From positions 62,001-126,000 of the forward strand of contig NZ_JAIMID010000016.1 of NCBI RefSeq assembly GCF_019966535.1: a stretch of 64,000 nucleotides of DNA, given 5' to 3'. The notes under the pieces were generated by a model. It was given only the letters and a program-made list of their open reading frames with translations, was not told the origin of the DNA and searched no databases. The position numbers and the translations under genes are program-made. The DNA comes from Mesobacterium pallidum. Its GTDB lineage: Bacteria; Pseudomonadota; Alphaproteobacteria; Rhodobacterales; Rhodobacteraceae. Below are positions 18,434 to 27,134 of this stretch, piece after piece; within the stretch, counting starts at the first letter, position 1; every line of letters begins with the position of its first letter.

Positions 18434-20767
18434 CTATTCCCCGATCTCTAGCACCTTCGCGGGCGCCGGGGCGGACCGCAGCGCCTCGCAGGCCATCAGC
18501 ACGCGTTCCGGCGTCGCGGGTGTGTCGAGCTTGGGGCAATTCGCATAGCCATCCAGGCTCGCCACGGCCATGTTCAACGCCTCCAGCACCGACACGGCCA
18601 GCATGAAGGGCGGCTCTCCCACCGCCTTGGACCGCTTGATCGTCGGCTCGCGGTTCTCGGACCAGCTGGCGAGTTTCACGTTGAATTCGCGCGGAATGTC
18701 CGAGGCGACGGGGATCTTGTAGGTCGAGGGCGCATGGGTCCTGAGCCGCCCCTTGTCGTCCCACCACAGCTCTTCGGTCGTGAGCCAGCCCATGCCCTGC
18801 ACGAAGGCGCCTTCGACTTGGCCCAGGTCGATCGCCGGGTTCAGCGACTTGCCGACGTCGTGCAGGATATCCGTCCGCTCGACCCGGTATTCGCCCGTCA
18901 GCGTATCGACCGAGACCTCGCTGACCGAGGCGCCATAGGCGAAGTAATAGAACGGCCGCCCCTGCCCGGTGTCGCGGTTCCAGTGGATCTCGGGCGTCTT
19001 GTAGAACCCGGTGGCCGAGAGCTGCACCCGGTCCATGTAGGCCGCGCCGATGAACTTGGCCCAGTCGGTCACCTTGTCACCGACGCTCACGCCCTCGGTG
19101 CCAAAGACCACCGCCTCGGCCGGCAGCCCGGCCTTGTCGGCGGCCCAGGCCGCGAGCCGCGCCTTGATCGCCTCGCAAGCGTTGAGCGCGGCCATGCCGT
19201 TCAGGTCAGTCCCCGAGGACGCCGCCGTGGCCGAGGTATTCGGCACCTTGTCGGTCGTGGTCGCGGTGATCTTCACCCGGTCGATATCGACCTGGAAGGC
19301 CTCGGCCACCACCTGCGCCACCTTGGTGTGCAACCCCTGGCCCATCTCGGTCCCGCCATGGTTCACCTGGATGGACCCGTCGGAATAGACATGCACCAGC
19401 GCGCCGGCCTGGTTGAACCAGGTCGCGGTGAAGCTGATGCCGAACTTGACCGGCGTCAGCGCGATCCCCTTGCGGATGATCCCGCCCTTCGCGTTCCAGT
19501 CCAGCACCGCCTGCCGCCGGGCGGCGTAGTTGGATGTGGCGACCAGCTCGTCCACCACCTCGGCCATGATGTTGTCGGTGACCTGCTGATGATAGGGCGT
19601 CAGATCCCGCCCCGGCCCGTAGAAATTCGCCCGCCGCACCTCGAGCGCATCGCGCCCCAGGTGATAGGCGATCTCTTCCACGATCCGCTCGGCCACGATC
19701 AGTCCCTGCGGGCCGCCAAAGCCGCGAAAGGCGGTGTTCGACACGGTATGGGTCATCAGCGGGTGCGAGCGCAGTTCCACGTCCGGGTAGAAATAGGCGT
19801 TGTCGGCATGGAACAGCGCGCGGTCGGTGACGGGGCCCGAGAGGTCCGAACAGAAGCCGCAGCGGGCAAAGAAATCGCCATCGACCGCGAGGATACGGCC
19901 TTCGTCGTCGAAACCGACCTCGTACTCGGCCAGGAAATCGTGCCGCTTGCCGGTCGAGGACATGTCGTCGTCGCGGTCGAGCCGCAGCTTGACCGGCCGG
20001 TTCAGCCGCTTGGCCGCCACGGCCGCGATCACGGCAAAGGCGTTCATCTGCGTTTCCTTGCCGCCAAAGCCCCCGCCCATCCGGCGCACGGTCACGGTCA
20101 CGGAATGGGCCGGCACGCCAAGGGCATGGGCCACGACATGCTGCACCTCGGTCGGGTGCTGGGTCGAACAGAAGATCCGCACATCCTCGTCCTCGCCGGG
20201 GATGGCGAGCGACAGCTGCCCTTCGAGGTAGAAGTGATCCTGCCCGCCGATCTCCATCTGCCCCTTGATGCGGTGGGGGGCGGCGGCCATGGCCGGTTTC
20301 ACCGCGCCGCGCTTCAGCGTCAGCGGCGGCGTCACCAGCGGGGCGCCGGCGGCGCGGCTGGCGGCGATGTCGGTGGCGTGGGGCAGGGTGTCATAGCTCA
20401 CCTCGGCCAGCGCGGCGGCGCGGCGGGCGGCATCGCGCGTCTCGGCCACGACGGCGAACAGGGGCTGGCCCCAGAACAGCACCTCGTCGGTGGCAAAGAG
20501 CGGCTCGTCATGCATGCCGTTGGCCGAGACGTCGTTCTCGCCCGGCAGGTCATCGGCCGTGATCACTTCGACCACGCCGGGCGCTGCGCGCACCGCCGAA
20601 AGGTCGATGGAGGTGATCCGCCCATGCGCCACGGTCGAGAACCCGAGGTAGGCATGCAGCGTGCCGACGGGTTCGAGGATGTCGTCGGTATATTCCGCCC
20701 GGCCCGAGACATGCTTGGCCGCGCTGTCGTGGATCAGGTCCTGGTGGACGCCGCCCTTGATGCTCAT
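18434..20767 (-). CDS. xdhB: xanthine dehydrogenase, molybdopterin-binding subunit
   Basis: A 777-residue large subunit that oxidises hypoxanthine and xanthine to urate at a molybdenum centre. It has the N-terminal hammerhead domain (HDSAAKHVSGRAEYTDDI), the Moco-binding motif MGGGFGGKETQ and GGTEMGQGLHTKVAQ. The C-terminal GEPPFMLAVSV holds the catalytic Glu. The ATG at 20767 gives the family start MSIKGGVHQD; the frame runs open for a further 600 bp into xdhA. It is coupled to xdhA by ATGA overlap. Confidence 0.95.
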   Translation of the reverse strand: MSIKGGVHQDLIHDSAAKHVSGRAEYTDDILEPVGTLHAYLGFSTVAHGRITSIDLSAVRAAPGVVEVITADDLPGENDVSANGMHDEPLFATDEVLFWGQPLFAVVAETRDAARRAAALAEVSYDTLPHATDIAASRAAGAPLVTPPLTLKRGAVKPAMAAAPHRIKGQMEIGGQDHFYLEGQLSLAIPGEDEDVRIFCSTQHPTEVQHVVAHALGVPAHSVTVTVRRMGGGFGGKETQMNAFAVIAAVAAKRLNRPVKLRLDRDDDMSSTGKRHDFLAEYEVGFDDEGRILAVDGDFFARCGFCSDLSGPVTDRALFHADNAYFYPDVELRSHPLMTHTVSNTAFRGFGGPQGLIVAERIVEEIAYHLGRDALEVRRANFYGPGRDLTPYHQQVTDNIMAEVVDELVATSNYAARRQAVLDWNAKGGIIRKGIALTPVKFGISFTATWFNQAGALVHVYSDGSIQVNHGGTEMGQGLHTKVAQVVAEAFQVDIDRVKITATTTDKVPNTSATAASSGTDLNGMAALNACEAIKARLAAWAADKAGLPAEAVVFGTEGVSVGDKVTDWAKFIGAAYMDRVQLSATGFYKTPEIHWNRDTGQGRPFYYFAYGASVSEVSVDTLTGEYRVERTDILHDVGKSLNPAIDLGQVEGAFVQGMGWLTTEELWWDDKGRLRTHAPSTYKIPVASDIPREFNVKLASWSENREPTIKRSKAVGEPPFMLAVSVLEALNMAVASLDGYANCPKLDTPATPERVLMACEALRSAPAPAKVLEIGE

Positions 20768-22206
20768 GCTCCTACCTCCTCGAGCGTGCCGGTCTGCTCC
20801 AGCGCGAAACGGCGCAGCAGGTTGCGCGCCACGATCATGCGGTACTCGGCGCTGCCACGCCAGTCCGACAGGGGCTGCACGTCCTCGCCCAGCCTGGCGG
20901 CAGCAGCGACCAGCGCGTCCTCGGTCAGGGGCTGGCCGATCAGCGCGGCCTCCACAGTGCTGGCGCGTTTCGGCACGCCGGCCATGCCGCCCAGCACGAT
21001 CCGCGCCTTGGTGATCTTGCCGTCGTCGAGGGTCAGCCGGATGCCCATGGCGACGGTGGAAATATCCTCGTCCCGCCGCTTGGAGATCTTGTAGGCCGCG
21101 TGGACCTGGCCCGCGGCGGGCAGGGGAATGTCGATGCGCTCGACGAACTCTCCGGGCGCGCGGTCCTGCTTGCCATACGCGATGAAGTACTCCTGCAAGG
21201 GCAGGCTGCGCCGCGTGGTCCCCTTCCGCAGCACGACCCTGGCATCGAGCGCGATCAGCACCGGCGGCGTGTCGCCGATGGGCGAGCCGTTGGCGACGTT
21301 CCCGCCGATGGTGCCCGCATTGCGCACCTGCCAGCCGCCGATGCGGTTCCAGTATGCGGCCAGGTGCGGCCAACGGACCAGGATCGCGCCTTCGGCCTCG
21401 GTATAGGTGACCCCGGCGCCGATGCGCAGCGCGCCGTCCACCTCTTCGATGCCCTTGAGGTCATTGAGGTGGCCGATGAACACGGCCGGAGAGATCGGCC
21501 GCAGGTGCTTGGTCACCCAAAGGCCCACATCCGTGGCCCCCGCGATCACGGTCGCCTTGGGTTCGGCTACGAGCACTTCGGCCAGGTCGTCGGCCGAGGC
21601 GGGCAGGATCACCCGCTCGCCGTTCTTGGCCAACTCGACCCGGTCGCTGCCCATGGCCGTGAGCGAGGCGATCACGCTGTCGCGCTCGGCCGCGAGCGGA
21701 TCGGCCGATTGCCCGCCGCCCCAGTTCTGGGCCGCGCGGATGATCGGCGCGTAGCCGGTGCAGCGGCAGAGGTTTCCCTGCAACGCCGTCTCGACATCGG
21801 CGGTGGACGGCTTGGGCGTCGCCATCCACAGCGCGTAAAGCGACATGACGATGCCGGGCGTGCAGAACCCGCATTGCGCGCCGTGGAAATCGACCATCGC
21901 CTGCTGCACCGGGTGCAGGCCCCCGTCCGCCCCGCGCAGATGCTCGATCGTGACCACGTGGCAGCGGTCGACCGAGGCAAGGAAGCGGATGCAGGCGTTC
22001 ACCGATTCGTAGACCAGGCCCTGCGGCCCCAGCCGCCCGACCAGCACGGTGCAGGCGCCGCAATCGCCCTCGGCGCAGCCTTCCTTGGTGCCGGTCAGGC
22101 GGCGGTCGAGCCGCAGGAAATCCAGCAGCGTGTCCGAGGCGCCGACCGCGTCCAGCGCGATCTCGCGGTCGTTCAGCAGGAAGGTCAGGCGCGTGCGATG
22201 TGCCAT
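20764..22206 (-). CDS. xdhA: xanthine dehydrogenase, FeS/FAD small subunit
   Basis: A 480-residue subunit carrying two [2Fe-2S] clusters and FAD. The plant-type cluster is GCAEGDCGACTVLVG, and the second cluster is CGFCTPG plus CRCTGYAPI. The FAD-binding domain (VIAGATDVGLWVTK, IGGNVANGSPIGDTPPVL) and the CO-dehydrogenase flavoprotein C-terminal domain follow. Electrons pass from the Moco subunit to NAD+ here. It is the first gene of xdhABC, and its ATG at 22206 gives the usual start MAHRTRLTFLLND. Confidence 0.95.
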   Translation of the reverse strand: MAHRTRLTFLLNDREIALDAVGASDTLLDFLRLDRRLTGTKEGCAEGDCGACTVLVGRLGPQGLVYESVNACIRFLASVDRCHVVTIEHLRGADGGLHPVQQAMVDFHGAQCGFCTPGIVMSLYALWMATPKPSTADVETALQGNLCRCTGYAPIIRAAQNWGGGQSADPLAAERDSVIASLTAMGSDRVELAKNGERVILPASADDLAEVLVAEPKATVIAGATDVGLWVTKHLRPISPAVFIGHLNDLKGIEEVDGALRIGAGVTYTEAEGAILVRWPHLAAYWNRIGGWQVRNAGTIGGNVANGSPIGDTPPVLIALDARVVLRKGTTRRSLPLQEYFIAYGKQDRAPGEFVERIDIPLPAAGQVHAAYKISKRRDEDISTVAMGIRLTLDDGKITKARIVLGGMAGVPKRASTVEAALIGQPLTEDALVAAAARLGEDVQPLSDWRGSAEYRMIVARNLLRRFALEQTGTLEEVGA

Positions 22207-22319
22207 GGGGGTCTCCGGGTCCTGGTCGGGCGATCACGCCGCCCATCGCCGCAGGGTAACGCGTTGCGGCCGGGATGAAACGCTCTCGTTGCGTCCGGAT
22301 GCATCATGGAAAGGCAATC

Positions 22320-22351
22320 GACAAAAGAAAAGGCACCCCGCAAGGGGTGCC
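22320..22351 (-). terminator. rho-independent terminator of the DUF1127 gene
   Basis: On the minus strand a perfect 8-bp stem (GGCACCCC, loop TTGC, GGGGTGCC; 22332-22351) is followed by TTTTCTTTTGT. It begins 28 bp after the DUF1127 stop, and is the clearest intrinsic terminator in the window. Confidence 0.92.
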
Positions 22352-22378
22352 CTGTTCGGACCGGGTCTGATCGCGGGA

Positions 22379-22600
22379 TCAGATGTAGTAGTAGTCCGAA
22401 AAAACGTGCCGCGCGATGTCTTCGCGGGTCATGCCCTTCTTGGCGAGCTCATCGTCGCTCATCGCGTGCAGGCGCTGCATTTCCTTCAGCTTCGAATTCG
22501 CTTCGGCCATGCGGACCAGCGCGTTGCCGATCGCGGCGAAGAAGTTGTAGACGGCGGAGTGGTCTACGGCCTGGGTGGTGTGGGTTGCTGCATATGCCAT
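22379..22600 (-). CDS. DUF1127 (YjiS-like) small protein
   Basis: A 73-residue protein whose C-terminal half (KLKEMQRLHAMSDDELAKKG, then MTREDIARHVF) is a DUF1127/YjiS domain. This Arg/Lys-rich helical unit is very common in alphaproteobacteria. Relatives in other species have been linked to RNA binding, phosphate and carbon metabolism; the role here is unknown. It is monocistronic with its own terminator. Upstream, an 11-bp palindrome (CTGCAATGCAG, 22700-22710) may be part of its control region. Confidence 0.9.
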   Translation of the reverse strand: MAYAATHTTQAVDHSAVYNFFAAIGNALVRMAEANSKLKEMQRLHAMSDDELAKKGMTREDIARHVFSDYYYI

Positions 22601-22732
22601 GGTATCTAGCCTTTCGGTATCCTGTGTCCTCTAGGACCGTTTTCGGCCTCCCTTGACACCGAACTTAGGTCACAAAGGCTGACCGGACCAGATATCATTC
22701 TGCAATGCAGCATCCCGGTTTTTGCAAGGCTT

Positions 22733-22999
22733 TCAGCCTGTCATCTCGACCAGCGTGGCCGAAGGGTGCGGCAGTTCGGCCAGGCTGCGGGGCCGGACGC
22801 TGCGCGGCGGGGCGACCTTGGGGGTGATGGCCACGGGGCGGCTGCAGCTTTTGGCCCGTTCGGCCGAGACCGTTGCGCTGCCCGCGCCGGCGCGCATCGC
22901 CACCCCCATCAGCGCAGTGCCGGTGCGCACCTGGGTTTCCAGCAGGTAGCCGGAGAGGCGCATGAAGCAGGCGGTGGCCTGGAACGGATCGGTCATCAT
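22733..22999 (-). CDS. small hypothetical protein
   Basis: An 88-residue protein starting MMTDPFQATACFMRLSGYL. The N-terminal half is predicted helical (LLETQVRTGTALMGVAMRAG), loosely recalling short phasin-like proteins. The C-terminal half is Pro/Ser/Arg-rich and probably disordered. The ATG at 22999 follows GGAGG by 11 nt; an adjacent ATG at 22996 is equally possible. The frame stays open to 23170, but that extension lacks a ribosome site. I do not recognise the family. Confidence 0.6.
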   Translation of the reverse strand: MMTDPFQATACFMRLSGYLLETQVRTGTALMGVAMRAGAGSATVSAERAKSCSRPVAITPKVAPPRSVRPRSLAELPHPSATLVEMTG

Positions 23000-23193
23000 G
23001 GTAATGGAGTCCTCCTCTGTGCGTGCGCCGGGGCGCACCTCCTCCGACTTTAGTCTAGGGTCGGTTCGTGACAGGGGTGCCACAAAAAGTCTTAACGAAG
23101 TCTGAACGCCGCAAATTCCGCCAAGCGGAAACAGGATCGGGGCGCTTTGCCGCGATTTTGGGCAAGGCACCTCGCCAAATGCGGCAATAAATT

Positions 23194-23209
23194 TTTACCA
23201 GTTGATAAA
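23194..23209. promoter_or_regulatory. RutR-type operator upstream of preT
   Basis: TTTACCAGTTGATAAA matches the RutR consensus TTGACCA-NN-TGGTCAA known from E. coli at 11 of 14 fixed positions, and is itself nearly palindromic. It lies 55 bp before the preT ATG. A better copy lies at 27050-27065 in front of the second pyrimidine operon. Confidence 0.65.
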
Positions 23210-23264
23210 AAAATCAGATCGTGGAACGCTGATTCTCAAGCAACGGGACTAGCGGAGACAGGCC

Positions 23265-24596
23265 ATGACCGGAAAGCTCTACGTCGAAGGTGTCACCCAG
23301 GGGCGGCTGCCACCGGATCAACTCAGCGACAATTTCGGCGATCTGCACCCGCCGCTTGACGCGCACGAGGCGCTGGTGGCGGCGGATCGCTGCTACTTCT
23401 GCCATGACGCGCCCTGCATGACGGCCTGTCCGACCAGCATCGACATCCCGCTCTTCATCCGCCAGATCGCGACCGGGACGCCGGATGCGGCGGCGAAAAC
23501 GATCCTGTCACAGAACATCCTGGGCGGCATGTGCGCGCGGGTCTGCCCGACCGAGACGCTGTGCGAAGAGGTCTGCGTGCGCGAGACGGCCGAGGGCAAG
23601 CCGGTCGAGATCGGCCGCCTGCAGCGCTATGCCACCGACGGGTTGATGGCGCGCAATGACCATCCGTTTGCGCGTGCGGCAGAGACCGGCAAGCGCATCG
23701 CCGTGGTCGGCGCCGGGCCTGCCGGCCTGTCCTGTGCACACCGGCTGGCGATGAAGGGGCATGCGGTCGACATCCTCGACCCGCGCCCCAAGCCCGGCGG
23801 GCTGAACGAATACGGAATCGCGGCCTACAAATCGACCGAGGATTTCGCCGCGCGCGAGGTCGACTGGCTGATGCAGATCGGCGGGATCACCTTCAAATCG
23901 GGCGAAAAGCTGGGCAAGACGGTGACGCTGGAGGCGCTGAAGTCCGACTACGACGCAGTGTTCCTCGGCATGGGCCTGGGCGGTGTCAACGCGCTGGGGC
24001 TGGACGGAGAGGACAAGGACGGCATCCTGCCGGCCGTGGATTTCATCGCCGATCTGCGCCAGGCCTCGGACCTGTCGCGCCTCGAGATCGGCCGCGATGT
24101 GGTGGTGATCGGCGGCGGCATGACGGCCATCGACGCGGCCGTGCAGGCCAAGCTGCTGGGTGCGCTGAACGTCACGCTGGTCTATCGCCGTGGCCAGGCC
24201 CGGATGAACGCCAGCCTGTTCGAGCAGGAGCTGGCCGCGTCCAAGGGCGTGCGGATCATCACCAACGCGACGCCGAAAGCCGTGCATGGCAACGGCGCGG
24301 TGCGCGAGATCGAGTTCGAATACACCGACGATGACCTGACCCCGACGGGTCAGACCTTTCGGCTGGCGGCCGACCAGGTGTTCAAGGCCATCGGTCAGAC
24401 GCTGGTGGGCGAGGGGCTGCCCGAGCTCGACGGGCGCAAGATCAAGGTGGACGGCACCGGGCGCACCTCGGTTTCGGGCATCTGGGCCGGGGGCGATTGC
24501 GCCTCGGGCGGGGACGACCTGACGGTGACCGCCGTGGCCGAAGGCCGCGACGCGGCAGAAGACATCCACGCAACTCTGACAGGGGCGGCGGGCTGA
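23265..24596 (+). CDS. preT: NAD-dependent dihydropyrimidine dehydrogenase subunit PreT
   Basis: A 443-residue flavoprotein that takes electrons from NAD(P)H for reduction of uracil and thymine, the first step of the reductive pyrimidine pathway. The N-terminal cysteine-rich region (CYFCHDAPCMTACPTSIDIP and CARVCPTETLCEEVCVRE) binds FeS clusters, as in GltD/DPD. Two Rossmann motifs follow, VVGAGPAGLSCAHRL for FAD and VVIGGGMTAIDAAV for NAD. It is followed by preA after 26 bp, forming the PreTA heterotetramer operon. A RutR-like operator lies in its promoter region. Confidence 0.94.
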   Translation: MTGKLYVEGVTQGRLPPDQLSDNFGDLHPPLDAHEALVAADRCYFCHDAPCMTACPTSIDIPLFIRQIATGTPDAAAKTILSQNILGGMCARVCPTETLCEEVCVRETAEGKPVEIGRLQRYATDGLMARNDHPFARAAETGKRIAVVGAGPAGLSCAHRLAMKGHAVDILDPRPKPGGLNEYGIAAYKSTEDFAAREVDWLMQIGGITFKSGEKLGKTVTLEALKSDYDAVFLGMGLGGVNALGLDGEDKDGILPAVDFIADLRQASDLSRLEIGRDVVVIGGGMTAIDAAVQAKLLGALNVTLVYRRGQARMNASLFEQELAASKGVRIITNATPKAVHGNGAVREIEFEYTDDDLTPTGQTFRLAADQVFKAIGQTLVGEGLPELDGRKIKVDGTGRTSVSGIWAGGDCASGGDDLTVTAVAEGRDAAEDIHATLTGAAG

Positions 24597-24622
24597 GGCC
24601 CACCCGACGGGAGATTACGCAC

Positions 24623-25930
24623 ATGGCAGATCTGACAAGCGAATTCATCGGCATCAAGTCGCCCAACCCGTTCTGGCTGGCCTCGGCCCCGCCCACGGAC
24701 AAGGAATACAACGTCCGCCGGGCCTTCGAGGCCGGTTGGGGCGGTGTCGTCTGGAAGACCCTGGGCGAGGCCGGCCCGCCCGTCGTCAACGTGAACGGCC
24801 CGCGCTACGGCGCGATCTGGGGTGCGGACCGGCGGCTGCTGGGGCTGAACAACATCGAGCTGATCACCGACCGCCCGCTCGAGGTGAACCTGCGCGAGAT
24901 GAAGGCGGTCAAGCGCGACTATCCCGACCGGGCGCTGATCGCCTCGATCATGGTGCCCTGCGTGGAGGACGCCTGGAAGGCGATCCTGCCGCTGGTCGAA
25001 GAGACCGGCGCCGACGGGATCGAGCTGAACTGCGGCTGCCCGCATGGCATGTCCGAACGCGGCATGGGGGCTGCGGTGGGCCAGAACCCCGAGTTGATCG
25101 AGATGATCACCCGCTGGTGCAAGCAGACCACGCGCATGCCGGTGATCGTCAAGCTGACGCCGAACATCACAGATGTGCGCCTGCCGGCCGAAGCCGCCAA
25201 GCGCGGCGGCGCGGATGCGGTGTCGCTGATCAACACGATCAACTCGATCACCTCGGTCGACCTCGACGATTTCGCGCCCGAGCCGACGATCGACGGCAAG
25301 GGCAGCCACGGCGGCTATTGCGGCCCGGCGGTGAAACCCATCGCGCTGAACATGGTGGCCGAGATCGCCCGCAGCGCCGAGACGGCGGGCCTGCCGATTT
25401 CGGGCATCGGCGGCGTGACCACCTGGCGCGACGCGGCCGAGTTCATGGCGTTGGGCGCCGGCAACGTGCAGGTCTGCACGGCGGCCATGACCTATGGCTT
25501 CAAGGTGGTGCAGGAGATGATCTCGGGCCTGTCGGACTACATGGACTGCAAGGGCTTTACCTCGACCGAGGAACTGGTGGCCCGCGCGGTGCCGAACGTC
25601 AGCGACTGGCAGCACCTGAACCTGAACTACATCGCCAAGGCCAAGATCAACCAGGATCTCTGCATCTCTTGCGGGCGCTGCTTTGCGGCCTGCGAGGACA
25701 CCAGCCACCAGGCCATCGCCATGAGCGAGGACCGCACCTTTACCGTCAAGGACGACGAATGCGTGGCCTGTAACCTCTGCGTCAACGTCTGCCCGGTCGA
25801 AGGCTGCATCGACATGGTCGCCATGATGCCCGGCACGACCGACCCGCGCACCGGCAAGGTGGTCGAGGCCGATTACGCCAACTGGACGACCCACCCGAAC
25901 AACCCGATGGCTGCCGAAGCCGCCGAGTGA
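24623..25930 (+). CDS. preA: NAD-dependent dihydropyrimidine dehydrogenase subunit PreA
   Basis: A 435-residue catalytic subunit. The N-terminal FMN barrel is of the dihydroorotate-dehydrogenase type, with the active-site loop ELNCGCPHGMSERGMGAAVG, whose Cys is the general acid of the DPD family. The C-terminal ferredoxin domain has two [4Fe-4S] motifs, CISCGRCFAAC and CVACNLCVNVCPVEGC. It reduces uracil/thymine to the 5,6-dihydro forms. The ATG at 24623 gives MADLTSEFIGIKSPNPFWLA, the family start. It is the last gene of preTA; paired palindromes follow immediately. Confidence 0.95.
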   Translation: MADLTSEFIGIKSPNPFWLASAPPTDKEYNVRRAFEAGWGGVVWKTLGEAGPPVVNVNGPRYGAIWGADRRLLGLNNIELITDRPLEVNLREMKAVKRDYPDRALIASIMVPCVEDAWKAILPLVEETGADGIELNCGCPHGMSERGMGAAVGQNPELIEMITRWCKQTTRMPVIVKLTPNITDVRLPAEAAKRGGADAVSLINTINSITSVDLDDFAPEPTIDGKGSHGGYCGPAVKPIALNMVAEIARSAETAGLPISGIGGVTTWRDAAEFMALGAGNVQVCTAAMTYGFKVVQEMISGLSDYMDCKGFTSTEELVARAVPNVSDWQHLNLNYIAKAKINQDLCISCGRCFAACEDTSHQAIAMSEDRTFTVKDDECVACNLCVNVCPVEGCIDMVAMMPGTTDPRTGKVVEADYANWTTHPNNPMAAEAAE

Positions 25931-25944
25931 GCCGACGCCTGACC

Positions 25945-25974
25945 CCCAAGATTATTCGTCCGAATAATCTTGGG
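25945..25974. terminator. perfect palindrome after preA (first of two)
   Basis: Two 14-bp complementary arms separated by TC (25945-25958 and 25961-25974) centre on AAGATTATTCG / CGAATAATCTT. It starts 15 bp after the preA stop and could form an extended hairpin on either strand. Together with the next element it probably ends transcription from both directions. Confidence 0.7.
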
Positions 25975-25990
25975 ACCGCGCGCGGCGGCC

Positions 25991-26016
25991 GAAAAATCTT
26001 CGGACGAAGATTTTTC
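25991..26016. terminator. second perfect palindrome, bidirectional terminator-like
   Basis: Arms GAAAAATCTTCG (25991-26002) and CGAAGATTTTTC (26005-26016) are perfect complements with a GA centre. The A-run and T-run flank the stem, as in bidirectional intrinsic terminators. It lies between preA and the convergent frameshifted small gene, and the core ATCTTCGgaCGAAGAT resembles the first palindrome. Confidence 0.75.
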
Positions 26017-26028
26017 CGGGGCGGGCCC

Positions 26029-26273
26029 CTAGCACAGCATCCGCAGCTGGCCGGCGTTGCAGATGATCACGAACTGGTCGCCGCATTCGAGCAGGTGAAA
26101 GCCCCGGCCGCGGCATTCGGCGATCAGCCTCTCCCGCCCGATCTCCTTTTCGACCCATCGGACCGACCGGCGCACGATGCCGCGTTGCGGGCGGCGGCGC
26201 AGTCAAAGATCTGGCGGGCCCAGGCCGCGCTGGAATAAGGGGGACGGAACAGGGGCAGGTCAGGCTGCGTCAT
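26029..26273 (-). pseudogene. frameshifted small conserved gene (about 81 residues)
   Basis: An ATG at 26273 opens MTQPDLPLFRPPYSSAAWAR followed by QIFDCAAARN. The frame then runs into out-of-frame low-complexity sequence. Shifting by one base at about 26182-26185 gives GIVRRSVRWVEKEIGRERLI and then AECRGRGFHLLECGDQFVII, ending CNAGQLRMLC at a TAG (26029-26031). One missing G (AACGCGGC instead of AACGGCGGC) explains the break, and the repaired length is exactly 82 codons. I recall similar about 80-residue proteins in Rhodobacterales, without assigned function. It is either a true pseudogene or a sequencing error. Confidence 0.7.
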
Positions 26274-26317
26274 GGCCCGAAGCTGGGCCTATCGCAGTTA
26301 ACAGGCGGTGAATCCGG

Positions 26318-26935
26318 TCAGACTTTCAGCAGCCGCGTGAACAGCGTCTCGAGATAGGCTTCGGCCGCGGGAAAGGCATCCTCGGTCGCCAGCACCGCCC
26401 GCACCTGGGTGTCGAAATCGGCGTAATGCTGGGTCAGCGACCAGATCGAGAAGATCAGGTGATAGGGGTCCGCGGGGGCCAGCCGGCCGTCGTTCATCCA
26501 GCCCTGGATGATCCGCGCCTGCTTGTCCACGAGCGTCTTCAGGTCGGTCTCGAGCACCCTCTGGATATGCGGCGCCCCCTGGATGATCTCGGTCGCGAAC
26601 AACCGGCTTTCGCGCGGGAAATCCTGAGACAGCCGCAACTTGCGCCGCACGTAGGCCAGGATCTCCTCCATGGGCTCACCGCCGGCGTCGAGCTCTTTCA
26701 ACGGGTCCAGCCAGGTCTCGAGCAGTTCCGACAGCAGCGCGGCATGGATCGCCTCCTTGCCGTCGAAATAGTAGATGAGGTTCGGTTTCGACAGACCGGC
26801 CGCCTTGGCGATCTGGTCCAGCGTCGTCCCCCGGAACCCGAACTGAGAGAACGTGTCCAGCGCCGCATCTAGGATCCGGCGGCGGTTGCGCAGCTGGATC
26901 CGGCTGGGTTTCTTGATCGGGCGCGGGTCCCCCAT
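26318..26935 (-). CDS. rutR: TetR-family pyrimidine repressor, RutR-like
   Basis: A 205-residue regulator with an N-terminal TetR HTH (RRRILDAALDTFSQFGFRGT, then TLDQIAKAAGLSKPNLIYYF). The C-terminal ligand domain resembles RutR throughout, for example RESRLFATEIIQGAP and WMNDGRLAPADPYHLIFSIW followed by SLTQHYADF. RutR proteins bind uracil/thymine and repress pyrimidine catabolism. The ATG at 26935 is preferred; the frame stays open to 27013. It is divergent from the carbamoylase operon, with a near-consensus RutR operator in the shared intergenic region, so it probably represses that operon. Confidence 0.88.
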   Translation of the reverse strand: MGDPRPIKKPSRIQLRNRRRILDAALDTFSQFGFRGTTLDQIAKAAGLSKPNLIYYFDGKEAIHAALLSELLETWLDPLKELDAGGEPMEEILAYVRRKLRLSQDFPRESRLFATEIIQGAPHIQRVLETDLKTLVDKQARIIQGWMNDGRLAPADPYHLIFSIWSLTQHYADFDTQVRAVLATEDAFPAAEAYLETLFTRLLKV

Positions 26936-27049
26936 CGGCCCCTCCGTGTCGGTGATGCAAAAAGCGTCAAAATATGTGTCGCCAGCCTGCGGCCTCGGCC
27001 CCGGCCAAGTCAATCCTTGACAGATTCAGGGGGCGTTGCAATCGTGCCT

Positions 27050-27065
27050 TTGACCATTTGGTAAA
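27050..27065. promoter_or_regulatory. RutR-type operator between rutR and the carbamoylase operon
   Basis: TTGACCATTTGGTAAA matches the E. coli RutR consensus TTGACCA-NN-TGGTCAA at 13 of 14 fixed positions. A possible -35 box (TTGACA, 27017-27022) sits about 30 bp upstream, which would place the operator over the transcription start of the plus-strand operon. A weaker copy precedes preT at 23194. Confidence 0.82.
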
Positions 27066-27134
27066 ATAATGGCCCGGGATGCACATTCTGCCGGCGGCAG
27101 GCACCGGGGCCGAGCGACTCGCGGGGAAGAACGC

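Noticed and set aside
22700-22710. CTGCAATGCAG palindrome taken as a specific LysR or GntR site
   Set aside because: Too short to assign to a regulator; mentioned only under the DUF1127 gene.
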